In this document: positions 16,693 to 24,635 of the stretch, piece after piece
Numbering within the stretch: position 1 is the first letter of the stretch
How the letters are laid out: every line of letters starts with the position of its first letter
DNA from: Methanosarcina sp. DH2
Lineage (GTDB): Archaea; Halobacteriota; Methanosarcinia; Methanosarcinales; Methanosarcinaceae
NCBI RefSeq assembly: GCF_020804225.1
Contig: NZ_WJBI01000018.1
Span: 75,806 to 113,418, forward strand
Length of the DNA stretch: 37,613 nucleotides
Direction: 5' to 3'
Position numbers and translations under genes: made by a program
Notes under the pieces: generated by a model
The model's database searches: none
Told to the model about the DNA's origin: nothing
Seen by the model: the letters and a program-made list of their open reading frames with translations, nothing else

Positions 16693-18078
16693 ATGGCAGC
16701 AACAAGATTCACTAAGATGGCATATGCAAACGCAGACGAAATGAGCTTCGGCGTATCCAAGCACCCCGTAAAAGCAGGCCTTGGCCTTGAGATCGGTGCT
16801 GGCTACACAATTCCTGAAGTTAACTATGCCCCGAGACCTGAAGCAGGTGCATCCAAGGAAAAACTCGTAAAGGAATACGAGAGGATCACAACCGACATTA
16901 TGTCAAGAATGGTCCAGGTCGGTTTCCCGGCAGTTATCCTTGAAACAGAACACGTTCAGCAGATGTCCAACAACCCCTCCTGGGGAGCAGAAGTTGCACA
17001 CGCCCAGAAAACCATCATGGAAGAATACCACGATGAATACGGCATAAAGTGCGCACTTCGCCACACAATCGGTGACATCCGTGAGAACAGAGACTTCCTC
17101 CAGCTCAGAGGCGACAAGTACTCCGTCTTCCTCGAAGCATTTGAACAGTGTGCCAAGTCCGGTGCTGACCTTCTTTCCGTTGAATCAATGGGTGGTAAGG
17201 AAGTATTCGACCACGCAGTTCTCAGAAACGACATCCCCGGTATGCTCTACGCAATCGGCTGCCTCGGCTCCATGGACATGGAAATGATCTGGTCCGACAT
17301 TGCAGCAATTGCAAAGAAGACCGGCACAGTCGCAGCTGGTGACACCGACTGCGCCCAGGCAAACACCGCAATGTTCATCGCAGGCGGTCTGCTCGACAAG
17401 AACCTCGCCCACACCCTCGCAATCCTCGCAAGGGCAATTTCCGCACCCAGGTCCCTCGTTGCATACGAATGCGGTGCAAAAGGTCCGGGTAAGGACTGCG
17501 GCTATGAAAACATCATTATCAAAGCCATCACCGGTATGCCAATGACCCAGGAAGGTAAGACCTCCACCTGCGCTCACTCTGACGTAATGGGCAACCTCAT
17601 TATGCAGTGCTGTGACTGCTGGTCCAACGAGTCTGTCGAATACCACGGTGAATTCGGTGGTACCACTGTTCAGTGCTGGTCCGAGACCCTCGCATACGAC
17701 TGCGCTCTCATGAACACCGCTCTTGAAACCAAGAACGAGAAAGTTCTCAGAGACCTCTTTATGCTCTCCGACAGGTACAGAGACCCCCAGTCCTACGTGC
17801 TTGCATACGACAACGCATACAGAGTCGGCCAGGCAATTGTTAAGGACGGAGACAACATCTACCTCAGAGCAAAGAACGCTGCAATTGCATGCTGCGACAT
17901 CGTCAGCGAAGGCGCTGCAGGCAAGCTCGAGCTCTCCAGGTTCGAAACCAAAGCACTCGCAGACGCAAAGGCATCCCTGGACTCCCTCACAGACGACATG
18001 GACACGTTCATGGACGACTGCCTTACAAAGTACAAGAGCGAAGTTAAAGTCTTCCTTCCAGAGAACTACGGCTTCTAA
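16693..18078 (+). CDS. mtaB: methanol:corrinoid methyltransferase MtaB
   Basis: This 461-residue zinc enzyme activates methanol and methylates the Co(I) corrinoid of MtaC, the first step of methanol-dependent methanogenesis. Counting from the ATG at 16693, the zinc ligands Glu164 (SVESMG), Cys220 (DTDCAQ) and Cys269 (KDCGYE) fall exactly at the numbers known for M. barkeri MtaB. This supports this start over the GTG at 16684. GAGGTGA overlapping the mtaC stop serves as ribosome-binding site. The enzyme is a TIM barrel. Codon use is biased as in mtaC. The partner mtaA (methylcobamide:CoM methyltransferase) is not in the window. The gene is followed by a T-rich terminator. Confidence 0.98.
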   Translation: MAATRFTKMAYANADEMSFGVSKHPVKAGLGLEIGAGYTIPEVNYAPRPEAGASKEKLVKEYERITTDIMSRMVQVGFPAVILETEHVQQMSNNPSWGAEVAHAQKTIMEEYHDEYGIKCALRHTIGDIRENRDFLQLRGDKYSVFLEAFEQCAKSGADLLSVESMGGKEVFDHAVLRNDIPGMLYAIGCLGSMDMEMIWSDIAAIAKKTGTVAAGDTDCAQANTAMFIAGGLLDKNLAHTLAILARAISAPRSLVAYECGAKGPGKDCGYENIIIKAITGMPMTQEGKTSTCAHSDVMGNLIMQCCDCWSNESVEYHGEFGGTTVQCWSETLAYDCALMNTALETKNEKVLRDLFMLSDRYRDPQSYVLAYDNAYRVGQAIVKDGDNIYLRAKNAAIACCDIVSEGAAGKLELSRFETKALADAKASLDSLTDDMDTFMDDCLTKYKSEVKVFLPENYGF

Positions 18079-18083
18079 GCCCC

Positions 18084-18118
18084 CAGTTCTCTTTTTCTTT
18101 TTTTTCTTAACTTCATTT
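18084..18118 (+). terminator. poly-T terminator after mtaB
   Basis: CTCTTTTTCTTTTTTTTCTTAAC and further T runs begin about 10 nt after the mtaB stop. Archaeal RNA polymerase terminates at such T tracts without needing a hairpin. The opposing DUF429 gene ends at 18155, so the site separates two convergent units. Confidence 0.7.
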
Positions 18119-18154
18119 TTCTAACTTTGCGTAATGCACTTTTATCCCCACTTT

Positions 18155-18943
18155 TTATGTTCTTTTCTGGTTCCTCTGCAGCCTGAACTGCATTTCAGGA
18201 AAAATCGGTGAGAGAATATATCCTTCATCAAGGTTTCCAAAAACAGCGCATTTTTCTCGGTAAGTCCACGCATAATAAGCAATATATGCGCAAAAAACCG
18301 CATCCAATTGATCTTCAATATTTTTTAGAGCCTTACCTTTCAAGCCAATTATATTTTTTTCAATGAGTTCTGATGAGAGACGTAATTCGGGGAAATCGGT
18401 CTCCAGCTTTTTCAGGCATTTCTGGTAACGTTGGAACTCATCCCAGACAGTTTCATAAGGGCGTCCTTTCTTCTTTTTGTAACGGATTATTTCTCGTAGA
18501 TTGAAGATAACAACCATTGCAGGATGAGGATAGACTTCAAAGAACTTCCTTGACCCTTTATCATTTTTGGTAAAATATGGGTCCTGTTTAAAACCCAAGG
18601 ATTCAAGCTTTCGACTAAGTTCTTCTCCCCGGATAGTTTTTCCCCATTGCAAAAAGAGTTTTCTTGAAGCGGGATACGCACCTGCATTGTATTTCCCAAA
18701 AAAGTCACAGATCTGAGCATCCGCAATTCTCCTCCCATCCTCATTAGGAACGATAAGAGGTGCATCGATTGCGATTAAAGCAGGTTTTTCGCCCACGGAG
18801 CCTTCGATAAAGTCCAAAATTTCTGAGTCAGCACATAGAATATTAGCACAGCGGAACTGAATAGTTTCTTCGTTTCCTTCGAACACCGCAACGCCACTGA
18901 GGTTTTTTTCAGACCAGGCAAGGTCGATACCTGTAAAAAACAT
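18155..18943 (-). CDS. DUF429 family protein (predicted RNase H-like fold)
   Basis: This is a 262-residue protein. Family hallmarks are GIDLAWSEKN at the N-terminus (first acidic residue of an RNase H-like fold), the central ALIAIDAPLIVPNEDG, the segment FFEVYPHPAMVV and the late acidic EDQLDAVFCAYIAYYAW. DUF429 proteins are predicted nucleases, with no established substrate. The start is set at 18943, where MFFTGIDLAW begins; the frame stays open upstream for 48 hydrophobic codons (to 19087) that do not belong to the family. No clear Shine-Dalgarno was seen, so a leaderless transcript is possible. It is convergent with mtaB and seems unrelated to it. Confidence 0.8.
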   Translation of the reverse strand: MFFTGIDLAWSEKNLSGVAVFEGNEETIQFRCANILCADSEILDFIEGSVGEKPALIAIDAPLIVPNEDGRRIADAQICDFFGKYNAGAYPASRKLFLQWGKTIRGEELSRKLESLGFKQDPYFTKNDKGSRKFFEVYPHPAMVVIFNLREIIRYKKKKGRPYETVWDEFQRYQKCLKKLETDFPELRLSSELIEKNIIGLKGKALKNIEDQLDAVFCAYIAYYAWTYREKCAVFGNLDEGYILSPIFPEMQFRLQRNQKRT

Positions 18944-19310
18944 AAAAATAACAAACGGGACAAAACAATATAGTTTTAGTGATTTGAGATGATTTCTTGA
19001 AAGAACAAGAGAACAGGAATTAATGAGAAATTGTAACCAAAGGCTGAATAACAGTAAAGAACACAGAAAAATAAAAGAAATAAACAAAATTGGCTTAAAT
19101 GAAATACTCTAAAATGTCTTAAGCAATTAAACGACTTATACAAATTAAAACTATTTTTTTTCGATCCTGAAGACCAGAGACATTTCAGCTCCCATGTACA
19201 TATAAGCGGGAAACCCTGATCTGGAAAAGAAAAACTCAAAGGAAACGGAGTTAAGGTCCGGGGTAAAAAGCAAATAGAAATAAACACATCCTAAAAATGA
19301 GTGATAAAGG
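18944..19310. other. intergenic region between divergent genes
   Basis: This AT-rich spacer must contain the promoters of the DUF429 gene (leftward) and the glycosyltransferase (rightward). The open leftward frame in the left half encodes only a low-complexity hydrophobic stretch and is not supported. Poly-T and poly-A runs are present; no RNA gene was seen. Confidence 0.4.
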
Positions 19311-20450
19311 ATGAAAATAATGATTTTTATATGCGGGGAAGGGCTTGGGCATACCAGCCGTTGTCTTGCGCTGGGAAAAGAACTTCTTGCTGCGGGGCAT
19401 GAGATCGGATTCGGAGCTTACGGTTACTCGAAGGACCTGGTCGAAAAGACAGGGTATACGGCACAGGAAATACCCTCGGAAATAAAACTGGTTGGGAAGG
19501 CAGGAAGTCTTGATTTGACAGGGTCTATCGAAGCAACTCTCAAAAACGCCCAGCTTCTCGGAGGCCCGAAGGTCCTGAAGCTTATCAGGGACTTTGAACC
19601 GGGTGTGGTGGTTTCGGACAGCTATTACCTGGGGGCTCTTGCTGCTATGGTCCTTAAGATTCCTGTGTATCTTATTATCAACCAGTCAAATATGGAAGAG
19701 TTTTTCAAGGACCGGGGAGTTCCAATCAGGATTCTCGGAGGGCTGACAAAAAAGTTCTACGAAGGGGTCTTTGAGAAAACCGATAAAATAATTATTCCGG
19801 ATTATCCCCTGCCCTACACAGTCTGCAAGAAAAATCTGGATTTTGCTCCCAAACTCCGGGAAAAGCTATTTTATAGCGGCCCGCTTTTAAGGGAAAAATA
19901 TGAAGACGTAGACAGAATCCCTCTGGAAAAACCTCATGTCGTTTCCCTTATTGGAGGCTTCGGATACAGGGAGCCAATTTTCAGGAATGTGCTCACAACT
20001 GCTATGCTTGATCCCGGAATTAACTATACACTCATTTCAGGCCCTAACCTTGATCCTTCAAAGTTCAGAGACATTCCGAAAAATGTTCAGCTTCTCAGGT
20101 TTGTAGAAGATACTTACCCGTATATCAGGAGTTCGGATGCCGTAATAGTTCCTGGCGGGCACAGCACGATCATGGAAGCTTTAAGCTTCGGGGTTCCTGT
20201 CCTCTCTTTCCCGGACGAAGGGCATAACGAACAGGAGAATAATGCTGCAGTAATTGAAGAGGAAGGCTACGGAAGAATGCTCAGTTACTCCACCCCACCC
20301 AAGGTCATCCTCGAATGCATACGTGAGGTCCTTGAAGATGAGGAGTACAGAAATAAAGTAGAAAGGCTGCAGCGGCTTGCAACTGAGCTGGACGGCCCAA
20401 AAGCTATCAGGGAAATGCTGGAAAAAGAAATTGGAAAAAAGGCTTCCTGA
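19311..20450 (+). CDS. GT-B glycosyltransferase (MJ1255 / MurG-like family)
   Basis: This is a 379-residue cytoplasmic protein of the GT-B fold. The N-terminal acceptor-domain motif GEGLGHTSRCLAL (about 9-21) has the Gly-rich loop and His typical of MurG and UDP-glycosyltransferase relatives. The C-terminal nucleotide-sugar half has SLIGGFGYRE (about 212-221), then VPGGHSTIMEALSFGVPVLS (about 282-301) and DEGHNEQENN, matching the donor-binding signature. The family (TIGR00661-like) is widespread in methanogens, probably acting on cell-surface or lipid glycans; substrates are unknown. AAAGG lies directly before the ATG at 19311, so the second ATG at 19320 is a realistic alternative start. It stands alone. 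Confidence 0.85.
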   Translation: MKIMIFICGEGLGHTSRCLALGKELLAAGHEIGFGAYGYSKDLVEKTGYTAQEIPSEIKLVGKAGSLDLTGSIEATLKNAQLLGGPKVLKLIRDFEPGVVVSDSYYLGALAAMVLKIPVYLIINQSNMEEFFKDRGVPIRILGGLTKKFYEGVFEKTDKIIIPDYPLPYTVCKKNLDFAPKLREKLFYSGPLLREKYEDVDRIPLEKPHVVSLIGGFGYREPIFRNVLTTAMLDPGINYTLISGPNLDPSKFRDIPKNVQLLRFVEDTYPYIRSSDAVIVPGGHSTIMEALSFGVPVLSFPDEGHNEQENNAAVIEEEGYGRMLSYSTPPKVILECIREVLEDEEYRNKVERLQRLATELDGPKAIREMLEKEIGKKAS

Positions 20451-20555
20451 AAAACTTCTTCAGTATCCTTTCAGTGTCCTTTCAGTGTCCTTTTGAGTGC
20501 CACTGTAAAATTCCTGCAGGTTATGCAGGCTAGGGTTATCAGAAAAATCCGAAGC

Positions 20556-21215
20556 TTATTTCGCTTGCGATTCCTCAGATATGAGGCTTTTAAGGTAGTC
20601 GAGCAGGGCAGCATGGTCTTCGAGTACGAGATCTGCGTGCTGCACCTTCTCCGGTTCAAGCATGCTTGCAACTGCAACGCAGTAAAGCCCCGCCCTTTTG
20701 GCAGCCGTAATGCCAAGAGGTGCATTTTCAATTACAATGCATTCGTTTTTTGTCAGGTCAAGCATCTCAAGCGCTTTGAGATAAGGGTCAGGATCAGGCT
20801 TCCCGCGCTCCAGATCACTCCCGTTAATAATTACGTCAAAATAGCCTGGGAAAAATTTGTCTACTATTTTTCCGACTGTCTTGCGGTTTGACCCTGAAAC
20901 CATGGCAAGCTTGAAATGCCGTTTCAACTCATCGAGGCAGTCCGGAATGCCTTCAAAGGGTTTTATGCTATCGAATTCCAGAGCCTCGCGCTTTCTTTCA
21001 GGCAGCTCCTCAAAGTACTCGGGCTCAGGCTCTTTTTCGGATTTTTCGAAAATCGATTTGATCAATCTTTTATCATTTGAACCTTCGAGCTCGTAGATAT
21101 CTTCCCTGCTTATGGTAATACCGACATCCTGAAAAGCTTTTGCCCATGCGTCGGCCTGGAAACGCATGGAGTCCACAAGAACCCCATCCACATCGAAAAT
21201 GATTGCTTTTAACAT
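20556..21215 (-). CDS. HAD-superfamily hydrolase, beta-phosphoglucomutase/phosphatase-like
   Basis: This 219-residue protein has all four HAD motifs: I, DVDGVLVDS (nucleophile Asp8 and acid/base Asp10); II, MVSGSNRK with a Ser; III, the Lys in GKPDPDPY; and IV, CIVIENAPLGITAAKRAG. In motif IV the usual ED pair is EN, so only one carboxylate is evident. A helical cap lies between motifs I and II (subfamily I). Beta-phosphoglucomutase and sugar-phosphate phosphatases share this layout, and sequence alone does not decide. No operon partner. Confidence 0.85.
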   Translation of the reverse strand: MLKAIIFDVDGVLVDSMRFQADAWAKAFQDVGITISREDIYELEGSNDKRLIKSIFEKSEKEPEPEYFEELPERKREALEFDSIKPFEGIPDCLDELKRHFKLAMVSGSNRKTVGKIVDKFFPGYFDVIINGSDLERGKPDPDPYLKALEMLDLTKNECIVIENAPLGITAAKRAGLYCVAVASMLEPEKVQHADLVLEDHAALLDYLKSLISEESQAK

Positions 21216-21370
21216 ATATTCAATAGATTGTTATGATTTGTGATAAATATTATGAAAAATTGAACTTACTAAAATTGATATAGAGAGATGTCCAGGCCTC
21301 AATAAACTTTAACGAGGTTCAGAAAGTCATTTCCTTTTTTCTCCCTCCCCTTTTACCCCTACCGAAATTT

Positions 21371-21559
21371 TCATCTCAGATACTTATCATAAAAATATCC
21401 GCCCAGCCAGTACCCGAAAAAAGCAAATATAAGAGTTCCGGGAGCGTAAATAGGATATCCGGATCCTTCAAATCGGAAAAAAAGATTGAAAAAAATAAGA
21501 TAGAGGAACAGAAAAACTAAAAATCCCCCAATTTCAGCCTGCTTTTTCGTGAAGTTCAA
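21371..21559 (-). CDS. small two-helix membrane protein, TTG start
   Basis: This is a 62-residue hypothetical protein with two hydrophobic helices (about 11-29, GGFLVFLFLYLIFFNLFF, and about 39-55, PGTLIFAFFGYWLGGYF) and a basic C-terminus (DKYLR). Translation is well supported: the strong Shine-Dalgarno AAGGAGGT (complement of 21570-21577) lies 10 nt before a TTG start at 21559-21557. No ATG is in frame nearby. No family is recognised. The 16-bp repeats lie just upstream. Confidence 0.6.
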   Translation of the reverse strand: MNFTKKQAEIGGFLVFLFLYLIFFNLFFRFEGSGYPIYAPGTLIFAFFGYWLGGYFYDKYLR

Positions 21560-21592
21560 ACTTACCAGGACCTCCTTGATCTAACCCTTTTC

Positions 21593-21639
21593 CTGATCTG
21601 GGACTAATCTGATCTGGGACTAATCTGATCGGGACTAAT
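21593..21639. repeat. 16-bp tandem repeat, 3 copies
   Basis: Units CTGATCTGGGACTAAT lie at 21593-21608 and 21609-21624. A third (21625-21639) lacks one T. They sit between the small membrane protein and the methionine sulfoxide reductase gene, both on the minus strand. Confidence 0.9.
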
Positions 21640-21750
21640 CTGAAACTTCCCTGAACTCCGGATTCTGTGTATGCTTTAGGGTTTTACAGCTTGATCAGAA
21701 AACCTTTAGACAAACTTTATCTTCTCCATATGCCTTCGGATTTCACTTTT

Positions 21751-22173
21751 TTACTCTTTTTCCCCTCCTGTTTTTTCTTCCTTATTGAAACCAAGAGAAA
21801 CGGAATTGATGCAGTAACGTTTTCCAGTTGGCCCGGGCCCGTCTTCAAAAACATGCCCAAGGTGGCTTCCGCAGCGAGAACAGACCACTTCGATCCTGTT
21901 CATAAAATGGCTGGTATCCTCCTGAAGCCTGACTTTGTCACTGGAAATCACATCAGAAAAACTTGGCCACCCGGTGCCGGACTCGAATTTGGTATCGGAA
22001 GAAAAGAGTTCCTGCCCGCAGGCAGCACAGGTATAGACCCCTTTTTCTTTGTTATAATAAAGGTTGCCGGAAAAGGGCCTTTCCGTGCCTTTCTGCCTCA
22101 AGACTTGATATTGCTCGGGAGTGAGAACTTTTTTCCACTCTTCTTCGGACTTCTCAATTTTATTCTTTTCCAG
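21751..22173 (-). CDS. msrB: peptide-methionine (R)-S-oxide reductase MsrB, anomalous start
   Basis: MsrB reduces methionine-R-sulfoxide in proteins. Visible features are two zinc CxxC pairs (CAACG and CSRCG), the core [16 protein letters not shown] and the active-site RYCINSVSL with the catalytic Cys. The conserved family N-terminus ([20 protein letters not shown]) is encoded, but the only in-frame start candidates upstream of the TTG at 22101 are CTG at 22173 or ATT/GTC codons. A UGA lies directly before the CTG. An ATG with a GGGGG ribosome-binding site at 22177 is one base out of frame and hits UAA after five codons. The gene may start at CTG, start late at TTG (116 aa, losing the conserved N-terminus), or carry a 1-nt frameshift. 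The end at 21751 is certain. Confidence 0.85.
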   Translation of the reverse strand: MEKNKIEKSEEEWKKVLTPEQYQVLRQKGTERPFSGNLYYNKEKGVYTCAACGQELFSSDTKFESGTGWPSFSDVISSDKVRLQEDTSHFMNRIEVVCSRCGSHLGHVFEDGPGPTGKRYCINSVSLGFNKEEKTGGEKE

Positions 22174-22373
22174 TCATAAACCCCCTTTATGTGTATAATT
22201 GAATTATGCAGGAAATATTATTATCCTTCGGGTCAGAGTAAATTTTGACTTTCCCTCAAGGTGGAGTATTGAGTGCTATTAGAGCATCGCGTGCCAAATA
22301 ATTATAAAGAAGAATATATAATATTCAATAGGAATAAATTGCAAGAATAAGAACTCTTTATTCTGAGGGCGTC

Positions 22374-22820
22374 ATGGAGGAAAACTGGGAGAAAAGAAAA
22401 GACCACAGCATAATAACAGCTGCCCTTGTGTTTCTTCTTCTTGCGGCGGTATTTGCCCTGGTAGTTTCCATGCAGATCCACCTGGGAAAGTTTACTCTCC
22501 CATTTTATATCGTTGTCTCAGGAATGTTTCTTTTTGCCACTTCCCTGGAAACAGAAAGTCGTATTGGAGAATGGATTGCTTCCCTTGGCTGGACTCTTAA
22601 CATGTTTGGCCTGCTCCTTTTTTACCAGTATGGAACTGGAAACTGGGAAAGCTGGGCTTACGCCTGGCCTCTTGTATTCCCTGTCGGACCCGGACTGGGA
22701 CAGCTGAGCTACGGGGTGGTGAAAGCCCGGAGAGATCCTTTTGAACGGGGAAAGGTTCTTCTCCAGCTGGGACTTGGGCTTTTTGTTCTGATCCTGATAG
22801 TTTTCAAGCTCTTTTTTTAA
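22374..22820 (+). CDS. four-helix integral membrane protein, unknown function
   Basis: This 148-residue protein has four predicted membrane helices: about 14-33 (ITAALVFLLLAAVFALVVSM), 38-55, 68-86 (ASLGWTLNMFGLLLF) and 128-147 (LLQLGLGLFVLILIVFKLFF). The third and fourth are separated by a Trp-rich loop (NWESWAYAWPLVFPVGPGLG). The first ten residues are charged and likely cytosolic. No family recognised. It is convergent with the ABC permease and 38 nt from it. ATG with GAGGGCG a few bases upstream. Confidence 0.65.
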   Translation: MEENWEKRKDHSIITAALVFLLLAAVFALVVSMQIHLGKFTLPFYIVVSGMFLFATSLETESRIGEWIASLGWTLNMFGLLLFYQYGTGNWESWAYAWPLVFPVGPGLGQLSYGVVKARRDPFERGKVLLQLGLGLFVLILIVFKLFF

Positions 22821-22858
22821 TAATCCGGAAATTCCATTCGGAATGGGTTCCAGCAGTC

Positions 22859-24070
22859 TTATTCGTACCTTAATGAGTCCACGGGTTTCATTTTCGCGGC
22901 TTTTCGTGCAGGGTAGACGCCAGAAACAAAACCGACAGCGACCGCAACGATAAATCCAGCAGCTATCAGGCTTATCGGGAAGACCACAGGCAGATTAAGG
23001 AGGCTTTCTACACTGTATGCGCCTGCAATTCCAACAGCACTTCCGAGAATGCCTCCGAAAACTCCAAGCATGATTGACTCGATCATGAAAAGGAAAAGGA
23101 TATCAAAGCCTGTGAACCCAAGGGACTTGAGCACTCCTATCTCCCTTGTCCTTTCGGTCACGCTTACGAGCATAATGTTCATGATCCCTATTGAACCTAC
23201 CAGAAGAGAAATCAGGGCAACTGCTGTCAGGAAAGAACTGAGTGCAGCTGCCATCATGTCAGTCTGCTCTAAAATCTCAGCCTGGTTTATGAGCATGTAG
23301 GGCCTTGAATCTTTGTCCCCAAGATCCCTCTCTGAAATCCCGAAGCTTCGCGCAAGGCGCCTGTCCACCTCATCCGAGATATCCTGAATAGCTGCAGGGT
23401 CATCAGCCATTGCAAAAGCCCCTCCGTAGTCATTTTCACCAAGAATCTCATTCATAACGTCAACAGGGATCAGGACAGCTTCGTTGTCATCATACGCCTG
23501 AACCATGGTATTTTCCGGGTTCTCAATTATTCCCTTGACCTTGAAGGTCTTTGTAATTTTCTCGTCTTCCCCTATCCTGAAGGTTATGTCTATGGAGTTT
23601 CGGGCTGAGATATTCCTGCCGAATTTCTCGTCTGCAATATCATGACCGATAACTGCAACATACCCATCATTGTCGTTAATAAAGGTGCCTTCCCGCAGCT
23701 GGGTGTTTGCAACCCCATCGTACTCTTTTCCCACCCCGCTTACCATGACATTTTTGGTCTCGGACATGTACGTAACTTCAGCAGTTTGCGACTTCAAAGG
23801 CGAAACTCCCGAAATTCCGGGTGTATTTTCAATTATCTTCAGCTGGTTGTCGTAAAAGAGCTTGGGCTGCATCCCCTGAATATAAATGAAATTTGAGCCG
23901 AGGTTGGACACTTCATTTGTAAAATGCTGGTTGAAACTTGCCCCAAGGGACACATTTGCAATCACAGCCGCAACTCCGATAACGATTCCAAGCACTGTAA
24001 GGGTTGAACGCATTTTTGCACTTTTAATGCTTCCAAGAGCTATTTTTCCTGCATTGAAAAAGGGGATCAT
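22859..24070 (-). CDS. MacB-like ABC transporter permease (FtsX domain), no adjacent ATPase
   Basis: This 403-residue permease has the MacB/FtsX type III topology: one N-terminal helix (STLTVLGIVIGVAAVIANVS, about 23-42), a large extracytoplasmic MacB_PCD domain (about 45-270), then three C-terminal helices. The coupling segment VTERTREIGVLKSLGFTGFD (about 306-325) and the end signature PARKAAKMKPVDSLRYE are canonical. Such permeases work as dimers with a LolD/MacB-type ATPase in export or signalling, usually encoded next door. None is found on either side here: convergent membrane protein on the left, spacer and debranching enzyme on the right. Substrate unknown. Confidence 0.9.
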   Translation of the reverse strand: MIPFFNAGKIALGSIKSAKMRSTLTVLGIVIGVAAVIANVSLGASFNQHFTNEVSNLGSNFIYIQGMQPKLFYDNQLKIIENTPGISGVSPLKSQTAEVTYMSETKNVMVSGVGKEYDGVANTQLREGTFINDNDGYVAVIGHDIADEKFGRNISARNSIDITFRIGEDEKITKTFKVKGIIENPENTMVQAYDDNEAVLIPVDVMNEILGENDYGGAFAMADDPAAIQDISDEVDRRLARSFGISERDLGDKDSRPYMLINQAEILEQTDMMAAALSSFLTAVALISLLVGSIGIMNIMLVSVTERTREIGVLKSLGFTGFDILFLFMIESIMLGVFGGILGSAVGIAGAYSVESLLNLPVVFPISLIAAGFIVAVAVGFVSGVYPARKAAKMKPVDSLRYE

Positions 24071-24480
24071 GAATAGGGACTCCGTTTTGAACCGGGTTTC
24101 AGCGGTACGGATAAAACTAAGAATTAAAGATCAAAACTCATTTGCTTAAACTTTATTTAGATGAATACATCAAGCATATAAATTCTGCTAAGGAAGAAGG
24201 AAGAATATACTCTGATAAAGAGAATTTTAAGAAAAGAATTTTGAATTTATTCCCTGAAAGTGTCCATAAAGCCGACTGTCTTATACCTGTAATCTCTAAA
24301 GAGGTTGGAGGCTATATTATTGTCAATTAACATTAATGGTACTTACAGGATTCTTAACAACAGAATTAGCTATTATGAAGGTGAACTTTGCAATGGCATC
24401 GGGAGGCTTATAGCGGTTCTTCTCGAAATCACCCTTCTTGTTAATCTGTTCCCTGATACTGTAATTTACGGCTTATTCAA
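24071..24480 (+). pseudogene. possible decayed gene fragments
   Basis: Two overlapping frames lack ATG starts but look weakly coding. The first, 24142-24330 from a TTG, encodes LYLDEYIKHINSAKEEGRIY and then a charged stretch. The second is 24305-24487 in another frame (RILNNRISYYEGELCNGIGR). They overlap by 26 nt in different frames and no ribosome-binding site is visible. This suggests a frameshifted, truncated remnant, but no family is recognised and chance ORFs in AT-rich DNA are possible. Confidence 0.25.
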
Positions 24481-24574
24481 GAATTGAATGATTATTCAGG
24501 AATTAAATGATTATTCAGGAATTGAATGATTATTCAAGATTAAATGATTATTCAGGAATTACATGCTTGCTCGG
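24481..24574. repeat. 19-bp tandem repeat, about 5 copies
   Basis: Units of GAATTGAATGATTATTCAG type lie at 24481-24499, 24500-24518, 24519-24537, 24538-24555 (18 nt) and a diverged 24556-24574. They end 61 nt beyond the stop of the debranching enzyme gene. Confidence 0.9.
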
Positions 24575-24635
24575 AAACTATGTGTCTATTGGGAATTGTA
24601 CATTAACAGGATCAAAACTGGTTAATCCATGGCTA

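Noticed and set aside
16956-17646. Long minus-strand ORFs opposite mtaB
   Set aside because: They are mirror frames produced by strong codon bias in a highly expressed gene. The plus strand has all catalytic residues.
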